Assembly: GCA_044227095.1 (NCBI GenBank) | Contig: JBGAFV010000001.1 | Coordinates: 2,232,001 to 2,296,000 of the forward strand | Length of the DNA stretch: 64,000 bases | Direction of reading: 5' to 3' | From: JACMLD01 sp044227095 | GTDB taxonomy: Bacteria; Bacteroidota; Bacteroidia; Chitinophagales; Chitinophagaceae | In this document: in pieces, positions 26,070-34,390 of the stretch | Layout of the letters: each line of letters begins with the position of its first letter | Numbering within the stretch: position 1 is the first letter of the stretch | The notes under the pieces: generated by a model | Database searches by the model: none | What the model saw: only the letters and a program-made list of their open reading frames with translations | Told to the model about the DNA's origin: nothing | Position numbers and translations under genes: made by a program

Positions 26070-26900
26070 TTAATATTTTTTCATAATCTTCACCAGCATA
26101 TTTGCTATGATAGTATAACCTTTATCGGATGGATGCAGTCCATCAAAAGTTATATCGCTTGCTTCTGGCGGATATGGATATTCATCTGTTTCAGGGTTAA
26201 AAGGAATATCAATAAAATCAGGATAAGCATAGTTTCTGTAGGCGCCTGTTTTTTCCGGTACTTTAAGGTGCTTGAATTTTACAAGTTGTTTTAAACCCAT
26301 TTCTTTATTATTGTAGAGATCAACCAAAGCAAAATGTTCATAAGCAGCAATGTCTTTTACAGCGTTTGCAAATTGCTCTAACTTTTGCCCGTTTTTTTCT
26401 TTGTAAGAACCCCATGCGTTGTTTTTAGAATTGTTGATGTATACAAAATCTACTCTTTGCATGGGTGTTATCAATATAATTTTTGCATCGCTATTAAGAT
26501 TGCGCAGTTTATTAATGATAATACGGAATGAACCAAACACAGTATTATTGCCTGTATTGTCTTTATAATCTGCAATTGTGCCAACAGGCCTTCCCTGCCA
26601 CCAATCGTTTGTACCAAGAAAAACGGAATACACATCTGCTTTTACAATGCCTAGCGTTTCAATTTCTTTAGCAATGCCGCCAGATGTCCAGCCATTGTGA
26701 CCCTGGTTAATGTATTTTATCGAAGGAAGTTTTTCGCTAACCATCGTCATATAACCTTTGGTAACGCGGTTGCCTGTTTCATTTTGATGGTCATTTAAAT
26801 AAGTAATAGAATCTCCAATAGCAACCCAGGTTAACGGAGGTTTGGGAGCAAAAGAAGAAACCAGCATAATGATGCCAAACAGCAATACAAGCTTTTTCAT
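26070..26900 (-). CDS. Secreted SGNH/GDSL hydrolase
   Basis: This 276-residue protein has a signal peptide (about 1-18) and the four SGNH blocks: the nucleophile Ser in AIGDSITY, a Gly in NGWTSGGIA, Asn in LGTNDWWQG, and the Asp-x-x-His pair in FDGLHPSDKG. It is an esterase or lipase-like enzyme; in this group deacetylation of glycans is common. It lies 50 bases ahead of the sulfatase start in the same direction, and an esterase gene lies on the opposite strand behind it. A shared role in trimming ester and sulfate groups from a polysaccharide is an inference from that grouping. Confidence 0.9.
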   Translation of the reverse strand: MKKLVLLFGIIMLVSSFAPKPPLTWVAIGDSITYLNDHQNETGNRVTKGYMTMVSEKLPSIKYINQGHNGWTSGGIAKEIETLGIVKADVYSVFLGTNDWWQGRPVGTIADYKDNTGNNTVFGSFRIIINKLRNLNSDAKIILITPMQRVDFVYINNSKNNAWGSYKEKNGQKLEQFANAVKDIAAYEHFALVDLYNNKEMGLKQLVKFKHLKVPEKTGAYRNYAYPDFIDIPFNPETDEYPYPPEASDITFDGLHPSDKGYTIIANMLVKIMKKY

Positions 26901-27048
26901 TCTTATCGTTTTAATCTGTTCTTAATGAAAACAAAATAGCCGTATGAAGATAATGTTTTCCATGACTGCTAAGAGTGGATTTTATTGCACTATATAGATT
27001 GTAATTGATCTTTTGATTTGCTGTTATCGTTTTCCTGTCGCCTTTTTG

Positions 27049-27074
27049 TTTCTTTTTTGTCGAAGCAAAAGAAA
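27049..27074. repeat. Hairpin TTTCTTTT/AAAAGAAA
   Basis: An 8-bp stem (27049-27056 with 27067-27074) surrounds the bases TTGTCGAAGC. It lies in the 265-base divergent gap between the SGNH hydrolase and esterase genes. The rest of this gap shows only a promoter element at 27144. Confidence 0.45.
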
Positions 27075-27143
27075 AGAATATAAATAGGGTATAAAATTTT
27101 CGGGAATGGTTACGGTAAAATAAATTTCAATTTCACAAGGCTG

Positions 27144-27151
27144 TATATTTG
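27144..27151 (+). promoter_or_regulatory. -7 element of the esterase gene
   Basis: TATATTTG is an exact match to TAnnTTTG, 14 bases before the ATG at 27166. A TTTC at 27125-27128 may be the -33 box, but its spacing of 15 bases is short. Confidence 0.55.
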
Positions 27152-27165
27152 ATAAAACTTGCAGT

Positions 27166-28026
27166 ATGAAAAATTTACTTCTTCTAATTATTATACTAAC
27201 ATGCCATTTTACATTGCTGGCACAAAACAGCAAAGTATATGATGATCTTTCATTAAAAAGTAAAATACTTGGCATGGATAGAAAGTATGCTATCTATCTG
27301 CCGCCCGGTTATGAAACATCACAAAGAAATTACCCGGTATTGTATTTATTGCATGGTGGTGGAGACGATCAAACAGGTTGGGTACAATTTGGAGAAGTAC
27401 AAAATATTGCTGATAAAGCTATCAATGCCGTCAATGCTACACCTATGATAATTGTAATGCCAGATGCCAATACCGGCAGGCGTGGTTACTCAAACAATGC
27501 AACAGGTACATGGCGCTATGAAGATTTTTTCTTCCAGGAATTTTTACCTTTTATTGAAAAGACTTACAGGATAAAAGCCGATAAACATTACCGTGCCATT
27601 TCTGGTTTGTCTATGGGAGGGGACGGAAGTTTTACCTATGCACTCCATCATCCTGAATTGTTTTCTTCTGCTTGTCCGCTAAGCGCTGGCACTGGGCCGC
27701 TTACACTGGAAGATGCTAAAACACGGCTAACAAAAGAAACACCAGGCATTTCAGAACAGGATATAACGGCCTTCTACAACCGACAAAGCGTAGTAGCTAT
27801 GGTAAACAATATGCCCGATTCTTTAAAGAAAGCTGTACGCTGGTATATTGATATTGGCGATGACGATTTTTTGTATGAGGGCAACTCGCTTGTACACATT
27901 GCCATGCGCAAAAAAGAAATTCCGCACGAGTTTAGAATTCGTGACGGCGCACATAACTGGACTTACTGGAGGGCTTCTTTGCCAACAGTACTTGAATTTG
28001 TATCTCAGGCTTTTCACCAGTATTAA
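27166..28026 (+). CDS. Secreted alpha/beta-hydrolase esterase (esterase D-like)
   Basis: This 286-residue protein has a signal peptide (1-19, ending TLLAQ) and the fold of the putative esterase family that includes feruloyl and acetyl-xylan esterases. The nucleophile elbow is ISGLSMGGDGS, with the Ser in GLSMGG. The catalytic Asp is probably in IDIGDDDFLY, and the His is in RDGAHNWTYW. YLLHGGGDDQTGW supplies the oxyanion hole. It is likely periplasmic or surface-located and removes acyl groups from plant-type or other glycans; the specificity is unknown. It is divergent from the SGNH hydrolase/sulfatase pair and possibly co-regulated with it. Confidence 0.9.
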   Translation: MKNLLLLIIILTCHFTLLAQNSKVYDDLSLKSKILGMDRKYAIYLPPGYETSQRNYPVLYLLHGGGDDQTGWVQFGEVQNIADKAINAVNATPMIIVMPDANTGRRGYSNNATGTWRYEDFFFQEFLPFIEKTYRIKADKHYRAISGLSMGGDGSFTYALHHPELFSSACPLSAGTGPLTLEDAKTRLTKETPGISEQDITAFYNRQSVVAMVNNMPDSLKKAVRWYIDIGDDDFLYEGNSLVHIAMRKKEIPHEFRIRDGAHNWTYWRASLPTVLEFVSQAFHQY

Positions 28027-28064
28027 GGTTTAAGGTGGAGAGTAGGGTATAAGAATTATTGTAT

Positions 28065-28113
28065 CAGCATTTGTTGTTTATTCAGCATCGTTGTGTCACT
28101 CACTTGTGCTGCA
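28065..28113 (+). repeat. CAGCATTTGTT/CATCGTTGTGTCACTCACTTGT repeat copy
   Basis: This is the best-preserved copy of the family: CAGCATTTGTTG, about 10 bases, then CAGCATCGTTGTGTCACTCACTTGTGCTG. Its outer ends, CAGCA and TGCTG, are themselves inverted. It lies in the 264-base gap behind the esterase gene. Confidence 0.6.
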
Positions 28114-28161
28114 AATCTTTTTTCAGGCTGTATGGTTGGTGGGGACACCAATCATGGAATA

Positions 28162-28240
28162 AAGGGTTTAAGGTGTAAGGTTTAGGGTATTTATATTTGA
28201 ACTTTCTTCCGTACACCTTATGCCCTGCACCTTCCACCTT
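28162..28240. repeat. Inverted repeat of AAGGTGTAAGGTTTAGGG words
   Basis: The left arm AAGGTGTAAGGTTTAGGGTAT (28164-28189) faces a right arm GTACACCTTATGCCCTGCACCTTCCACCTT (28211-28240), a degenerate reverse complement. Another left-arm-like stretch lies at 28026-28052, and a second inverted pair of the same wording lies at 33633-33728. It is placed just upstream of the oxidase gene. Confidence 0.5.
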
Positions 28241-28290
28241 CGATGGTTTCCTCACAATTATTCCCGAATTTTGCCAAAAAATACAGCGGC

Positions 28291-29706
28291 ATGCCAACAG
28301 CGGAATTACAAAAAAGCAATGTGTTGAATTTTCTGGATCAATTTAAAAAGATTTCCGGCGAACAGTATGTACTGGTTGATGAAGAATCATTAAAGAATTA
28401 TGGGCATGATGAAACGGAAAACCTGCTCTTTCTTCCTGATGTGGTAATACGGCCACGCACAACCGAAGAAGTAAGCGCCATCATGAAAATCTGCAATCAG
28501 CATAAAATTCCGGTAACACCTCGTGGTGCAGGTACTGGTTTAAGCGGTGGTGCATTGCCACATCTTGGTGGTGTATTATTAAGTACAGACAGGATGAATA
28601 GTATTGTGAAGATTGACGAACGCAATCTGCAGGTAACAACAGAACCCGGTGTTATTACAGAAGTATTGATGGATGCGGTAAAAGAAAAAGGATTGTTTTA
28701 TCCGCCCGACCCCAGCAGCCGCGGTTCTTGTTTCATTGGCGGCAATATTGCAGAAAATAGCGGCGGCCCTAAAGCTGTAAAATATGGTGTAGTTAGAGAT
28801 TATGTATTGAACCTTGAAGTTGTATTGCCCACCGGTGAAATAATGTGGACTGGTGCAAATGTTTTAAAAAATTCTACCGGTTATAATCTTACACAACTGA
28901 TAGTGGGCAGTGAAGGAACATTGGCTGTTGTTACAAAAATTGTATTGAAACTAATCCCCTTGCCCAAATATGATCTGCTGATGCTGGCGCCATTTAAATC
29001 GTTAGAAAAAGCAGGCGAAGCTGTAAGTGCTATTTTCAGGGCAGGTTTTACGCCGAGTGCACTGGAACTGGTAGAGATTGACGCATTGCAAATTGTAAGT
29101 AAAATGATAGGCAGCACTGCTGTGCCGCTTACAGAAGATACAGAAGCGCAACTAATTATTGAAGTGGACGGAAATAATATGGATGTGCTAATGAGCGATA
29201 TGGAAGCCATTGGCAATTTGCTGATGGAGTATGAAGCCGGCGAATTGTTTTTTGCAGATGATGCACAGCAAAAAGCAGAACTATGGAAACTCCGGCGCCG
29301 TGTTGCCGAAGCAGTAAAACTGGTTGGGTATACTATTGAAGAAGATACTGTAGTACCCCGTGCAGAACTGCCTGCATTAATAAGAGGTGTAAAAGCATTG
29401 GGCAATCAATACGGTTTTCATGCAGTTTGCTATGGCCATGCCGGAGATGGCAACCTGCACATCCGCATAAAAAAGAATGGAACTATTAATAGCCAGGATG
29501 ATCCTGAAATGATGAAAAGCCTGCGAGCATTATTTGTACTGGTAAAAGAATTGGGTGGTACAATAAGTGGTGAACATGGAATAGGGTTGATTCAAAAAAG
29601 TTATATGGATATTGTTTTTGAAGAGAAACAACTTGATTTGATGCGCCAGGTTAAAAAAGTTTTCGACCCGAACAATATCCTAAATGCCGGTAAAATATTT
29701 CCTTAA
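28291..29706 (+). CDS. FAD-linked oxidase, GlcD-like
   Basis: This 471-residue flavoprotein belongs to the VAO/GlcD family. The FAD-binding PP-loop region is TPRGAGTGLSGGALP, followed by CFIGGNIAENSGGPKAVKYG and the C-terminal GHAGDGNLHIRI and SGEHGIGL. It oxidises an alpha-hydroxy acid such as glycolate or D-lactate; which one cannot be told, and no iron-sulfur GlcF or GlcE partner is next to it. The open frame also has an ATG at 28243, giving 487 residues, but the homologous part begins after Met17, so I prefer 28291. It stands alone. Confidence 0.9.
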   Translation: MPTAELQKSNVLNFLDQFKKISGEQYVLVDEESLKNYGHDETENLLFLPDVVIRPRTTEEVSAIMKICNQHKIPVTPRGAGTGLSGGALPHLGGVLLSTDRMNSIVKIDERNLQVTTEPGVITEVLMDAVKEKGLFYPPDPSSRGSCFIGGNIAENSGGPKAVKYGVVRDYVLNLEVVLPTGEIMWTGANVLKNSTGYNLTQLIVGSEGTLAVVTKIVLKLIPLPKYDLLMLAPFKSLEKAGEAVSAIFRAGFTPSALELVEIDALQIVSKMIGSTAVPLTEDTEAQLIIEVDGNNMDVLMSDMEAIGNLLMEYEAGELFFADDAQQKAELWKLRRRVAEAVKLVGYTIEEDTVVPRAELPALIRGVKALGNQYGFHAVCYGHAGDGNLHIRIKKNGTINSQDDPEMMKSLRALFVLVKELGGTISGEHGIGLIQKSYMDIVFEEKQLDLMRQVKKVFDPNNILNAGKIFP

Positions 29707-29835
29707 CAAGGCATTAATACATCTGTTGCAAACAATTGCGTTTTTTTGACGAAAATTAGTATTGGTATTGTTACAGGCAAATGGTACAACAAGTGCATTT
29801 TGAAAGCAGTTTCAGTAGCATAAAATTTATTAAGT

Positions 29836-30486
29836 ATGATAAAGAAAATATTGGCAGCAGGCTTAATGGTTGCTGCCTGCTTTAATGCATCCGCACAGCA
29901 TTATTACCGCGAAGGTGAAAGAAGCAGCCAGCAACAAGAGCAACAGGAAGAAACCTATGGGGATGGTTTTAAAAGAGAGCATATGTTTATTGGGGGAGAC
30001 CTTGGCCTCGGGTATAGTAGTTATTCATTTAATGCAGGTATTTCGCCCGAATTGGGATATTCTCTTAGGTCCTGGCTTGATGTAGGTGTATTGGTAAATT
30101 TAAATTACGCCTCTGTGAGGGCAGATCCATATTACAACGATAATACCCGCCAGCGCAGTTTTAATTATGGTGCCGGCGCCTTTGTTAGCGTTTATCCTTT
30201 GCCTTTTCTTTTTTTACAGGTGCGGCCAGAATATAACTGGATACAGTATACGCAAACATATTATAATAATACTCCTACCACATCCAGTTCTTTTACAACT
30301 AAAGCACCCAGCCTGCTGGTAGGTATTGGTTATGGTCAGCGTATTGTAGGCAAAAGCAAAATGAATCTTACGCTTATGATAGACTTGCTTAATGGCAACC
30401 AGTCGCCCTACCGCGATTTTTACGGCACTATTATACCAGTTTTAAAAGCTGGTTTTGATATTTATTTTCATCCCAAAAAACATTAG
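29836..30486 (+). CDS. Outer-membrane beta-barrel-like protein
   Basis: This 216-residue protein has a signal peptide (1-20, ending NASAQ) and a Gln-rich linker (SSQQQEQQEE). Alternating aromatic/small strands typical of an eight-to-ten stranded barrel follow, such as MFIGGDLGLGYSSYSFNAGI, SWLDVGVLVNLNYAS and PFLFLQVRPEYNWIQY. It ends with a hydrophobic strand. The function is unknown; the pattern resembles small outer-membrane barrels with an OmpA-like fold but no periplasmic domain. It is convergent with the LOG gene. Confidence 0.8.
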   Translation: MIKKILAAGLMVAACFNASAQHYYREGERSSQQQEQQEETYGDGFKREHMFIGGDLGLGYSSYSFNAGISPELGYSLRSWLDVGVLVNLNYASVRADPYYNDNTRQRSFNYGAGAFVSVYPLPFLFLQVRPEYNWIQYTQTYYNNTPTTSSSFTTKAPSLLVGIGYGQRIVGKSKMNLTLMIDLLNGNQSPYRDFYGTIIPVLKAGFDIYFHPKKH

Positions 30487-30505
30487 TGGTAGCGGCTGCG
30501 TGTAA

Positions 30506-31045
30506 TCAGCCTATTTTATTAAAAACTTCCTGTGGGCTGTTGCAGAGTATAATTCTTTCTTCAACTGGTTCGTACAGGAAGTTTTCTTTTTCAAGATGCC
30601 TGAGGTGATTAATAAGATGACTATAAAATCCTGCAGAGTTAAGAATATAAATTTTTTTGTCGTGAATCTTTAGCTGGTTCCAGGTAACCATTTCAAACAA
30701 TTCATCCAGTGTGCCAAATCCTCCTGGTAAAATAACTGCGGCATCACTCATATCATACATCATTTTTTTCCGGCTATGCATATCTGGCACAATTGCAAGT
30801 TCTGTTAGGCCAAGGTGCTGATGTTCCCATTCAGTTAATACTTTTGGTATTACGCCCATTACAGTACCACCATGTGCAAGCACAGCATCTGCTACAGCAC
30901 CCATCAAACCTTTTTTGCCTCCGCCATATACAAGTTTTAAGTTCAGCATGGCTAGGTATTTTCCAAGTTCTGAAGCATGTTCCAGGTACAAGGGGTTGTT
31001 TCCGTTTTTTGAACCGCAAAACACAGCAACAGATTCAATAGTCAT
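30506..31045 (-). CDS. LOG-family protein (cytokinin riboside-phosphate phosphoribohydrolase-like)
   Basis: This 179-residue cytoplasmic protein has the Lonely Guy fold. The motifs VYGGGKKGLMGAVAD and PGGFGTLDELFEMVTW, the latter with the PGGxGTxxE signature and catalytic Glu, are both present. Members cleave nucleoside 5'-monophosphates between base and ribose phosphate; outside plants and Mycobacteria the real substrate is mostly unknown. A second, longer LOG protein lies 1.9 kb away at 32932. The two are distinct in length and N-terminus, so they are old paralogues rather than a recent copy. Confidence 0.92.
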   Translation of the reverse strand: MTIESVAVFCGSKNGNNPLYLEHASELGKYLAMLNLKLVYGGGKKGLMGAVADAVLAHGGTVMGVIPKVLTEWEHQHLGLTELAIVPDMHSRKKMMYDMSDAAVILPGGFGTLDELFEMVTWNQLKIHDKKIYILNSAGFYSHLINHLRHLEKENFLYEPVEERIILCNSPQEVFNKIG

Positions 31046-31130
31046 AATAATAATTTATTTGGAATAACGGTGGTTTAAAACCAGAACGCAACTTAACGAA
31101 GAGTTTTATACCTTCAAAGATATTTTAACG

Positions 31131-31187
31131 AATGTGGAAATGTGATTAAATGTGGCAAATGTGAAAGTGTGACAAATGTGTAAATGA
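31131..31187 (+). repeat. AATGTGG dispersed repeat, longest copy
   Basis: AATGTGGAAATGTG, TTAAATGTGGCAAATGTG and GACAAATGTGTAAATG follow each other, so the unit is repeated about four times. It lies in the 205-base divergent gap between the LOG gene and the symporter gene. Nothing else stands out in that gap. Confidence 0.6.
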
Positions 31188-31250
31188 AAAACCCCTTTTT
31201 TGCTTACGATTGAAGACTCACGATTTTTGAATTATTACTTTAATTAGCCT

Positions 31251-32753
31251 ATGTCTCCAGTTTTATTGTTTTCATTTATTATTGTTTATTTTGTTATTCT
31301 GCTGGTAGTTGCGTGGTACACTTCCCGTAATTCTAATAACGATTCATTTTTTATTGGCAATAAGAATTCTAACTGGATGCTGGTGGCATTTGGTATGATA
31401 GGCACATCGCTTAGCGGTGTAACTTTTGTAAGTGTGCCGGGTGCAGTTGCCAATGAATCATTCGCCTATTTTCAGATTACAGTTGGTTACCTAATAGGTT
31501 ACCTGATTATTGCTTTTGTGCTATTGCCATTGTATTATCGCATGAACCTTACTTCCATTTACAATTACCTTGGTACAAGGCTTGGCTTTACTTCGTATAA
31601 AACCGGCGCATCTTTTTTTATACTATCCCGCACATTAGGTGCTACTGCAAGGTTATACCTGGTGGTAAATATTTTGCAGGAAGCTATACTAAAAAGTTTT
31701 GGTGTACCATTTTGGGTAACAACGCTTGTCATACTGGTTATGATTTTGTTTTACACTTATGAAGGCGGCGTAAAAACAATTGTATACACAGATACTTTGC
31801 AAACAAGCTGTATGCTGGCGGGGCTAATCATTTGTGTGGTTTATATTCTTAGCCATCTTCATATCGGTATTGGAGAAAGTCTTACAGCAATGAATGAGAG
31901 GGGATATTCAAAAATATTTTTTACAGATCCCAACAGCAAACTATTTTTTCTGAAACAGGTTCTGGCCGGTGCATTTATTACTATTACCATGACGGGCATG
32001 GACCAGGAGATGATGCAAAAAAATATCTCTGTTAAAAGATTAGTAGACTCTCAAAAAAATGTGGTTACACTCGGCATTATTCTTTTGCTGGTAATTGTTT
32101 TATTCCTGTTTCTTGGTGGTTTACTGTATTTGTACGGCGAATCTATAGGAGGACATTTTGTACAAACAACCGGGGCTGCAAAATCTTTTATGATTGGCGA
32201 TAAGAATGCAATAGGCGATAAGCTATTTCCTTTTATTGCATTGAACCATATGCCGCCGCTTGTTTCTGTTATTTTTATTATAGCACTTATTTCTGCTTTG
32301 TTCCCCAGTGCAGACGGCGCCATTACGGCCATTACTTCTTCTTTTTGTATTGATATACTCGGCATACAGCGCAATAAAGAAATGCATGATGATGCAAAAA
32401 AGAAAACAAGACAAAGAGTGCATTTAACTGTAGCAGCAATCTTTCTTGTGTTTGTATTGCTATACAAATGGATTAATAATCCAAGTATGATTGGTGTTAT
32501 TCTTATTGTAGCTGCTTATACATATGGACCATTGCTGGGATTGTTTTCATTCGGCATTCTTACTAAAAGGACAGTACAAGATAAATTAGTGCCTTTGGTA
32601 TGTGTAATTGCGCCAATCATTTGTTATTTGCTGAACATGTTCCAGGAGAGCCTTTTTGGCGACTTTAAAATAGGGCTTGAGCTTTTAATCATTAATGGGT
32701 TGCTTACGTTTCTTGGCCTGTTAATTATCTCAAAAAAAGCGCCGCAATCATAA
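31251..32753 (+). CDS. Sodium:solute symporter (SSS family)
   Basis: This 500-residue protein has about 13 membrane helices. The sodium-site motifs are GMIGTSLSGVTFVSVPG in helix 2 and FPSADGAITAITSSFCIDIL in helix 9. The helix block LSRTLGATARLYLVVNILQ is typical of SSS proteins. It couples the inward sodium gradient to uptake of a small organic solute across the inner membrane. The branch is the one seen near sialic-acid and other sugar-related genes in Bacteroidota, but no such gene is adjacent and the substrate is open. It is monocistronic; a hairpin follows its stop. Confidence 0.93.
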   Translation: MSPVLLFSFIIVYFVILLVVAWYTSRNSNNDSFFIGNKNSNWMLVAFGMIGTSLSGVTFVSVPGAVANESFAYFQITVGYLIGYLIIAFVLLPLYYRMNLTSIYNYLGTRLGFTSYKTGASFFILSRTLGATARLYLVVNILQEAILKSFGVPFWVTTLVILVMILFYTYEGGVKTIVYTDTLQTSCMLAGLIICVVYILSHLHIGIGESLTAMNERGYSKIFFTDPNSKLFFLKQVLAGAFITITMTGMDQEMMQKNISVKRLVDSQKNVVTLGIILLLVIVLFLFLGGLLYLYGESIGGHFVQTTGAAKSFMIGDKNAIGDKLFPFIALNHMPPLVSVIFIIALISALFPSADGAITAITSSFCIDILGIQRNKEMHDDAKKKTRQRVHLTVAAIFLVFVLLYKWINNPSMIGVILIVAAYTYGPLLGLFSFGILTKRTVQDKLVPLVCVIAPIICYLLNMFQESLFGDFKIGLELLIINGLLTFLGLLIISKKAPQS

Positions 32754-32787
32754 ACTAAAAGCTTTTTTTTATCGTTTTATAAACGAG

Positions 32788-32823
32788 TGCCATCGCATTT
32801 CGCAGCAAACGAAAACGATGGCA
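32788..32823 (+). terminator. Hairpin behind the symporter gene
   Basis: TGCCATCG (32788-32795) pairs perfectly with CGATGGCA (32816-32823) across a 20-base loop. It begins 35 bases after the stop codon and is followed by TTTATTG, a weak T-tract, so terminator strength is uncertain. Confidence 0.5.
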
Positions 32824-32931
32824 TTTATTGTCTGTATGAACGGTTTTGTTTGATTAAAATACTAACAAGCAAACACCGTATTTAAGTAATTGGTTTATAT
32901 AAAATTCTATAAACCCCTAAACGGTTGAAGT

Positions 32932-33627
32932 ATGCACGATACGATTAAGATGAACAAGCAACGCAGGTGGAGCGAATCTAAAGCACAAAGTAGCTGGCAG
33001 ATCTTTAAAATAATGGCAGAATTTGTAGACGGCTTTGAAGCGTTGGCAAAACTGGGCCCATGTATTTCAATATTTGGAAGTGCCAGAACAAAAGAAGAAA
33101 ACCCTTATTATGAACTTGCTGTAGAAATAGGCAAGCGTTTATCTGAAGAAGGATTTGGAATTATTTCGGGCGGTGGCCCCGGCATAATGGAAGCTGCCAA
33201 TAAAGGTGCGCAATTAGGCGGTGGCAAATCAGTTGGCCTTAATATAGAACTTCCGTTTGAACAGGAGTCAAATCATTTTATTGACAGGGATGCCAATCTT
33301 AATTTCGATAATTTCTTTGTGCGCAAAACCCTGTTTACAAAATATTCTCAGGGCTTTATAATGATGCCCGGCGGCTTTGGTACGATGGATGAATTTTTTG
33401 AAGTGGCTACACTTATACAAACCGGCAAAATGATGCAGGTGCCATTAATACTTGTAGGCAAAAGTTATTGGGGAGGTTTAATGAGCTGGATGGAAATGGT
33501 GATGATGAAAGAAAAAAACATCAATGCCTCCGACCTGGAATTGCTGAAAATGGTAGATACAGCAGAAGAAGTAGTGGATGAAGTATTGCAGTTCTATACA
33601 AAACATGCTTTGCAACCGAATTTCTAG
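32932..33627 (+). CDS. LOG-family protein, longer paralogue
   Basis: This 231-residue cytoplasmic protein has the LOG signatures IISGGGPGIMEAANKGAQ and MPGGFGTMDEFFEVATLIQ, with the PGGxGTxxE motif and catalytic Glu. An extra N-terminal helix region of about 45 residues (about 1-45, charged) distinguishes it from the shorter copy at 30506. It belongs to the TIGR00730-type bacterial group, whose enzymatic role is generally not established beyond phosphoribohydrolase activity in some members. It is isolated, with an AAGGTT inverted repeat behind it. Confidence 0.92.
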   Translation: MHDTIKMNKQRRWSESKAQSSWQIFKIMAEFVDGFEALAKLGPCISIFGSARTKEENPYYELAVEIGKRLSEEGFGIISGGGPGIMEAANKGAQLGGGKSVGLNIELPFEQESNHFIDRDANLNFDNFFVRKTLFTKYSQGFIMMPGGFGTMDEFFEVATLIQTGKMMQVPLILVGKSYWGGLMSWMEMVMMKEKNINASDLELLKMVDTAEEVVDEVLQFYTKHALQPNF

Positions 33628-33632
33628 AGAAG

Positions 33633-33728
33633 AAGTAGGGTATAGGGCGTAAGGTGAAAGGCGGCTTCAATTTATAATTCACTTCGCATAAAAGACTTTA
33701 AGCCCTAAACCTTCAACCCTCAACCTTT
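33633..33728. repeat. Inverted repeat of AGGGTATAGGGCGTAAGGTG words
   Basis: The left arm AAGTAGGGTATAGGGCGTAAGG (33633-33655) faces a right arm TTAAGCCCTAAACCTTCAACC (33698-33718). It resembles 28162-28240. It lies between the LOG gene and the promoter of the methyltransferase gene. Confidence 0.5.
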
Positions 33729-33730
33729 CT

Positions 33731-33738
33731 TATCTTTG
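33731..33738 (+). promoter_or_regulatory. -7 element of the methyltransferase/GH73 transcript
   Basis: TATCTTTG, an exact match to TAnnTTTG, stands 14 bases before the ATG at 33753. No convincing -33 TTTG is visible because the upstream bases belong to the repeat. Confidence 0.55.
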
Positions 33739-33752
33739 CGGAAATTTTTACA

Positions 33753-34388
33753 ATGGATCTTATTCTTCCGCTTGTGCAGGCTTATGCAGAGAAATATACT
33801 TCTCCGGAAGAAGATCTTTTACAGAACGTAAACCTGCAAACGCAATCTCACCCGCATGCGCATATGCTCAGCGGTCATATACAGGGTAAATTGCTGGAAT
33901 TGCTGAGCCTTATTATAAAACCCCGCCGCATATTGGAAATAGGAACTTTTACAGGCTATAGCGCATTGTGCCTTGCCAAAGGTTTACCAGCAGATGGACA
34001 GTTGCATACCATTGAGTTAAGAGAAGAAGATGCGGCTGCAGCCCGTCAAAATTTTAACTTGTCGGTTGCAAAGGATAAAATAATTTTGCACACCGGTAAT
34101 GCGTTAGAAATAATACCCGTATTGCAGGAAGAATGGGACCTGGTTTTTATAGATGCAGATAAGGTGGGTTACATTGATTATTACAAACTGGTATTGCCGC
34201 AAATAAGGAAAGGGGGGATTATACTGGCAGACAATGTTTTTTTTCATGGCGAAGTATTGCAACCAGAAGTAAAAGGAAAAAATGCCAAAGCCATACAGGC
34301 ATTTAATGAATATGTTCAGCAAGATGACAGGGTAGAACAGGTTTTACTAACTGTAAGAGATGGGTTGATGCTGATTTTTAAAAAGTAA
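33753..34388 (+). CDS. Class I SAM-dependent O-methyltransferase (catechol-type)
   Basis: This 211-residue cytoplasmic enzyme has the SAM motif I LEIGTFTGYSALCLAKGL, an acidic residue ending motif II (HTIELREED), and DLVFIDADKVGYIDYY with metal-binding Asp residues as in catechol O-methyltransferases. LADNVFFHGEV supplies the third metal ligand. It transfers methyl from S-adenosylmethionine to a hydroxyl group; the acceptor is unknown. The GH73-LysM gene starts 2 bases behind its stop, so both are expected on one transcript driven from 33731. The pairing does not reveal a shared pathway. Confidence 0.92.
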   Translation: MDLILPLVQAYAEKYTSPEEDLLQNVNLQTQSHPHAHMLSGHIQGKLLELLSLIIKPRRILEIGTFTGYSALCLAKGLPADGQLHTIELREEDAAAARQNFNLSVAKDKIILHTGNALEIIPVLQEEWDLVFIDADKVGYIDYYKLVLPQIRKGGIILADNVFFHGEVLQPEVKGKNAKAIQAFNEYVQQDDRVEQVLLTVRDGLMLIFKK

Positions 34389-34390
34389 TT

